A DNA stretch of 64,000 bases from Castor canadensis (lineage: Eukaryota > Chordata > Mammalia > Rodentia > Castoridae): assembly GCF_047511655.1 (NCBI RefSeq), contig NC_133396.1:133743490-133807489 (forward strand). Reading direction: 5' to 3'. The translations under genes and the position numbers were made by a program. Positions 60,601-64,000 of this stretch are shown here, piece by piece (position 1 is the stretch's first letter; each line of letters opens with the position of its first letter). The notes under the pieces were generated by a model. It saw nothing but the letters and a program-made list of their open reading frames with translations. It had not been told where the DNA came from and did no database searches.

Positions 60601-60735
60601 AAGTGAGAGTGGGTTGTGATGGAGCAAGGCTGTAATTCCAGTACTCAGGAAGTTGAAGCAGGAGGATCTGAGTTGGAAGCCATCCTAGGCTACAAAGTGA
60701 GACCTTGTGTCAAAAATAACACAAAAGAGCAAGAG
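60601..60735 (+). mobile_element. B1/Alu-like SINE
   Basis: 'caaggctgtaattccagtac', 'tcaggaagttgaagcaggag', 'gatctgagttggaagccatc', 'ctaggctacaaagtgagacc' and an A-rich end is a diverged 7SL-like SINE in plus orientation. Confidence 0.7.
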
Positions 60736-60859
60736 ATATAGAAGACCTTAGAATTTGGGCAGACAGCAAGAAATTCAGTGTGACCAAAGTATGTCCATAA
60801 ACATGTGTGTTTGAATTGGGAAAGAATTAAAAGAACTGATGAGAGAGAAAATTATAAAA

Positions 60860-61340
60860 GGAATGAATCCTATCAAGAAATTTGAATGCCACCCCAAGAT
60901 TTAGCCATTGTTGTCATTAAGGAGCCACTGGAGATGACTAAACAAGAGCATGACATGACCAGATCTGTGTTTTATTAACTTGGCTCTGTTAATAGGTGAA
61001 GGAGGACAGGGTGAATGAAGGGGGTGAATAAATTGGAGGTAGAAGAAATAGTTTATTAGTCATGATAAGAAATGATGTAGGCCTAAATTTAGCAAAGAAG
61101 GGAGAATTGAAAGAAAGGAATGGTTGAGAGAGATGTTGGGGGTGAGGTCAGCACTGCTGTGTGACAGAATATTTGGGGTTGGGGAGGAACCAAGGAAAGA
61201 TGAAGATGGCTGGTGGTTGCACATTAGATGAGCATGTGGACTGACATGTCATGGGTTGGAAGTGGGTGCACAGAAGGAAAGGCAGGTTTATGTAGGAAGA
61301 CTATGCATTCAGGTTGAGAAAAGCTGGTTTCAGGTGCCTA
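60860..61340. repeat. Ancient interspersed repeat (family not named)
   Basis: 'ggagccactggagatgacta', 'gagcatgacatgaccagatc' and 'tgtgttttattaacttggct' matches a common old mammalian repeat ('...gagtgacatgatcagatct ... gatcactctggc'), followed by matching G/A-rich text. The limits are approximate. Confidence 0.4.
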
Positions 61341-62104
61341 GAATAATTCTGAGACATGGTATTTCATAAGTAGGAATGATGGAACTACGACATTACAGTG
61401 AAAAATTCTTAGTTATGATAACTTTTCACACTCTAGTTATTGGAGCTTTAGGAGTAAGATACATAGAGTTTACTTTAATTAGAAACTCCCCATATTCAGG
61501 TTTTTGTGAGTGATAACATCTTTTATCAATGAAGACAGCTCTGGGCCGGGGAAATGAACCAGAGTTGACCATAGAGTTGACCTTGAAAGGTGAAATGTCT
61601 GGAACAGAGGGAAGATGGAATATGACCAGCAGAAGCCTTGGTATTGTCTAAGCACCTATAGCTAATCACACTCTTGTTCCTAGATGTTGATGTAGTCTTT
61701 GTCTAGTAAAGTGTGTTGCCTCTGGGAGTATAAGACTGTTCTTCTGGATGAGTGACTGGGGAGTGACCATACCCACACAGGCAGGAGAGAAGCAATGTGG
61801 TTCGCCTCTGCTTTCTGAACTTTCCTCTCGTTAGGACTGACTGATTACATGAGAATATGAATGCCGCTTAGAACTTTCATGGCCACCATGCATCTGAGGA
61901 GGGAGAGGGGACACTTGGGGCAGGTGCAGTCCTTGTTGATATCACAGTTCTAGCAAGACCAGAGAGCTGACCTGATCCACTTATCCTATAACCTGTATAG
62001 AATCAAGAACCCTGTCTACAGTTGCCTTACTGTCCTCAGGAATGTGGTAAGAATGAAGGCAAATGCAAGGGCTAGATGGTGACTCTATCTCTGTCGCTCA
62101 TGGC

Positions 62105-62335
62105 TCAATAACAAGGTGGTTAAGAGCTTGTCCCAGAGAGACAGAGGCCAGGGTTTAATTCATGACTCTGACACTTACTGTGGCAACTTATTTCACCTCT
62201 CAGAGACTCATTTTCATTACCTATACAATTGGATATTAATATCTACTTAAGGGGTGGGATTAAGTAAAATACAAAGAATGCAAAATACAGAATGCATGAT
62301 GTATGGTAAGTTCTCAACATAAAGTATTAAAATAT
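62105..62335 (+). repeat. MIR SINE fossil, nearly full length
   Basis: 'caaggtggttaagagcttgt', 'tttaattcatgactctgaca', 'cttactgtggcaacttattt', 'cacctctcagagactcattt', 'ggatattaatatctacttaa' and 'gtatggtaagttctcaacat' follow the full MIR order. Plus orientation. Confidence 0.7.
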
Positions 62336-62496
62336 TATCATAAAAATCATAAAAAATATTAGTGGTCATTATCATACCATTATCTCTAATTCTATTTATT
62401 TATAAATGATAAACCAGAACTCCCTCAGAACCTTGCCATATGGCCCAACCTAAGACCAAGAGAGCCAACCTACAAACCTAAATTGCAATTCTAGGC

Positions 62497-62508
62497 CTCA
62501 TATTAAGG

Positions 62509-62556
<48 letters not shown>

Positions 62557-62752
62557 TACTGGGGCTTGAACTCAGGGCCTACACCTTGAGCCACTACACC
62601 AGCCCTTTTTTGTGAAGGGTATTTTTGAGACAGGGTCTCACAAACTATTTGCCTCGGGCTGGTTTTGAACCACCATCCTCCTGATCTCTGCCTTCTGAAT
62701 AGCTAAGATTACAGGTGCGAGCTACTGGCATCCAGCTCATATTAAGGTTTTT
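62497..62752 (-). mobile_element. SINE with (CA)n tail and 16-bp target-site duplication
   Basis: The body (62,556-62,735) has 'ggtactggggcttgaactca', 'cttgagccactacaccagcc' and 'agctaagattacaggtgcga'. The repeat 'ctcatattaaggtttt' is at 62497-62512 and again at 62736-62751. The tail between the first duplication and the body is pure (TG)n on the plus strand, i.e. (CA)n on the element's own strand. Confidence 0.9.
62513..62555. repeat. (TG)n microsatellite
   Basis: About 21 uninterrupted TG units that occupy the tail position of the adjoining SINE. Confidence 0.95.
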
Positions 62753-63126
62753 GATAAAACAGTTCCTTCAATTGTATCAAATAAGGCATGCCATTAAGCT
62801 TTGCAGTGAAGTGAGTGAGTAGTGTTTTGAAATTACCTCAAGGATCCCATTGTTTAAAGCACCCTGCTCTTTCACCTGCTATTCTTTATGCTTAAAACAT
62901 GCACCACCTGGATGGATGTTTTGATAACTCAAACTGTTTGATACATGAACTAATGATGGAGGCCTTTTAGCATGGGTCAAGACCTGTTCTGATGGGTTAC
63001 AGCTTTTGAATAAACTTTTCTTGAAAAGGAATACCTGAAATTAATAACAAATATCATGTAAACTTACTTTTCTAAAAAGATGACATGCTTTAATCTGTAT
63101 TCAATTATGATAATATCTTTTGTGTT

Positions 63127-63310
63127 TTTTTTTTTTTTTTTGGCAATACTGGGGATTGAACACAGGGTCTCATGCTTGCTAGGCAGGCACTCTACCACTT
63201 GAGCCATGACCCCAGTCCTTTTTGTGTCAGTTTGTTTTTCATGTACAGCCTCATGCTAGTCTCAGACTGTGATCCTCCTACCCCTGCCTCCTGAGTACCC
63301 TGGAGTATAT
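63127..63310 (-). mobile_element. SINE
   Basis: A T run is followed by 'ggcaatactggggattgaac', 'gctaggcaggcactctacca', 'cttgagccatgaccccagtc', then a shortened second half ('gtgatcctcctacccctgcc', 'tcctgagtaccctgg'). Minus orientation. Confidence 0.75.
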
Positions 63311-63319
63311 GTGTTTTTT

Positions 63320-63490
63320 TGGTTCTTTTCTGGGAGGGAGTGGTACTGGAGTTGAACTCAGGGCCTTGGGCTTTCTAGGCAGGTTCTTTATCACTTAAGC
63401 CATGCGCCTACCCATTGTTTTTGAGCTGGGGTCTTGCTGACTTTTGCCTGGTCTGGCCTCAAATCACAATTCATCTGTCTTCCTCCGAGG
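63320..63490 (-). mobile_element. SINE, second copy in a row
   Basis: 'gtggtactggagttgaactc', 'agggccttgggctttctagg', 'caggttctttatcacttaag' and then 'gagctggggtcttgctgact' with 'ttgcctggtctggcctcaaa' repeats the same element type directly after the previous copy, same orientation. Confidence 0.7.
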
Positions 63491-64000
63491 TGTTATTATC
63501 CTTTATAAAATGTACAGGTTGCATATTATTAACTTAAGCCATGATTCTTTTGAACCTTCTATCTACGGAATAATATAAACATGTTTCTTTTCCTCTCCAA
63601 AAGAGTTAATTCTGATACATTGACTGGGCTGTGGTCCATCTAGAACTCAAAGCAAGACTGTGTTATGATACTTGGAGGTGATATTTGTCAAAACTTATTT
63701 TGAACTTTCTCAACCTGAGTACTGCGTGCTGGAATAAGCTGGCACCATATCTTAGTGCATGTGCTTTCATTCTAGAAAAGGAATTCCATACTATTGCTTC
63801 TGAAAGGAGACTGGAAATGGCATGCATTTGCTACACAGACAGAAGTGGGTTTGTAACCAGTTTTGCCACTGTTTATATATTTGGACTACATACGCTGCTT
63901 CTCCACCTTAGACTGGAAACAGTATTTATCTTCGAACTGTTCCAAGAATGTAGCATTCAGGCACATAAAGAGCTTCTCACAGTGCATAGGCACAGAATGC

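Larger units (their letters stand above)
59249..64000 (-). other. CRB1: CRB1 intron (last intron, partial)
   Basis: From the acceptor at 59249 to the window end no further CRB1 exon was recognised. In human the last intron is long, so this is expected. It contains an L2-like piece, a B1-like SINE, a MIR, and several tRNA-derived SINEs. Stretches with nothing recognised: about 59,260-60,290, 61,340-62,100 and 63,500-64,000. Confidence 0.75.

Overview
The window is nuclear DNA from a mammal, almost certainly a rodent. It has split genes with canonical GT/AG introns, AT-rich non-coding DNA, L1 fragments, MIR and L2 fossils, a mitochondrial insertion in the nuclear genome (NUMT), and no prokaryotic operon structure. 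Many copies of a tRNA-derived SINE carry the signature 'ggtactggggtttgaactcaggg' in pieces, some in a long two-part form. From memory this fits beaver (Castor) or a close relative; that is a recognition call, not a database result.

Positions 1 to about 37,300, plus strand: the 3' half of DENND1B, a DENN-domain guanine nucleotide exchange factor for RAB35. Seven exons are visible (2707-2747, 3453-3521, 7025-7081, 8136-8243, 29748-29824, 30739-30955 and the terminal exon from 31889, with stop at 32438-32440). They splice in frame into about 372 residues, the tail of the protein. One intron of 21.5 kb holds most of the repeats in this part, including a 5'-truncated antisense L1. A long AT-rich 3' UTR follows, possibly to about 37.3 kb, and contains an old L1M fragment.

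Positions about 37,300 to 58,680: a gene-poor interval between two convergent genes. It is dominated by nested repeats. An ancient antisense L1 ORF2 (about 40.8-47.6 kb) is broken up by younger L1 tails with clear target-site duplications, by SINEs, by an ATCT microsatellite and by a 1.83-kb NUMT (43,124-44,950). The NUMT carries part of COX1, tRNA-Ser(UCN), tRNA-Asp and all of COX2, and it sits inside a SINE that it splits in two. LTR-type and other fossils follow.

Positions about 58,680 to 59,248, minus strand: the last coding exon of CRB1 (Crumbs 1), with its transmembrane helix and 37-residue cytoplasmic tail ending in ERLI. Its 3' UTR points toward DENND1B. The tail-to-tail order DENND1B then CRB1 is the known mammalian arrangement and supports both calls. 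The rest of the window (59,249-64,000) is CRB1 intron with MIR, L2 and SINE copies.

I found no undescribed gene system. The most interesting items are the NUMT inserted in a SINE, three CTCF-like motifs of one orientation, a SINE whose tail has become a (CA)n microsatellite, a near-perfect hairpin, and a short tandem duplication carrying nuclear-receptor half-sites.
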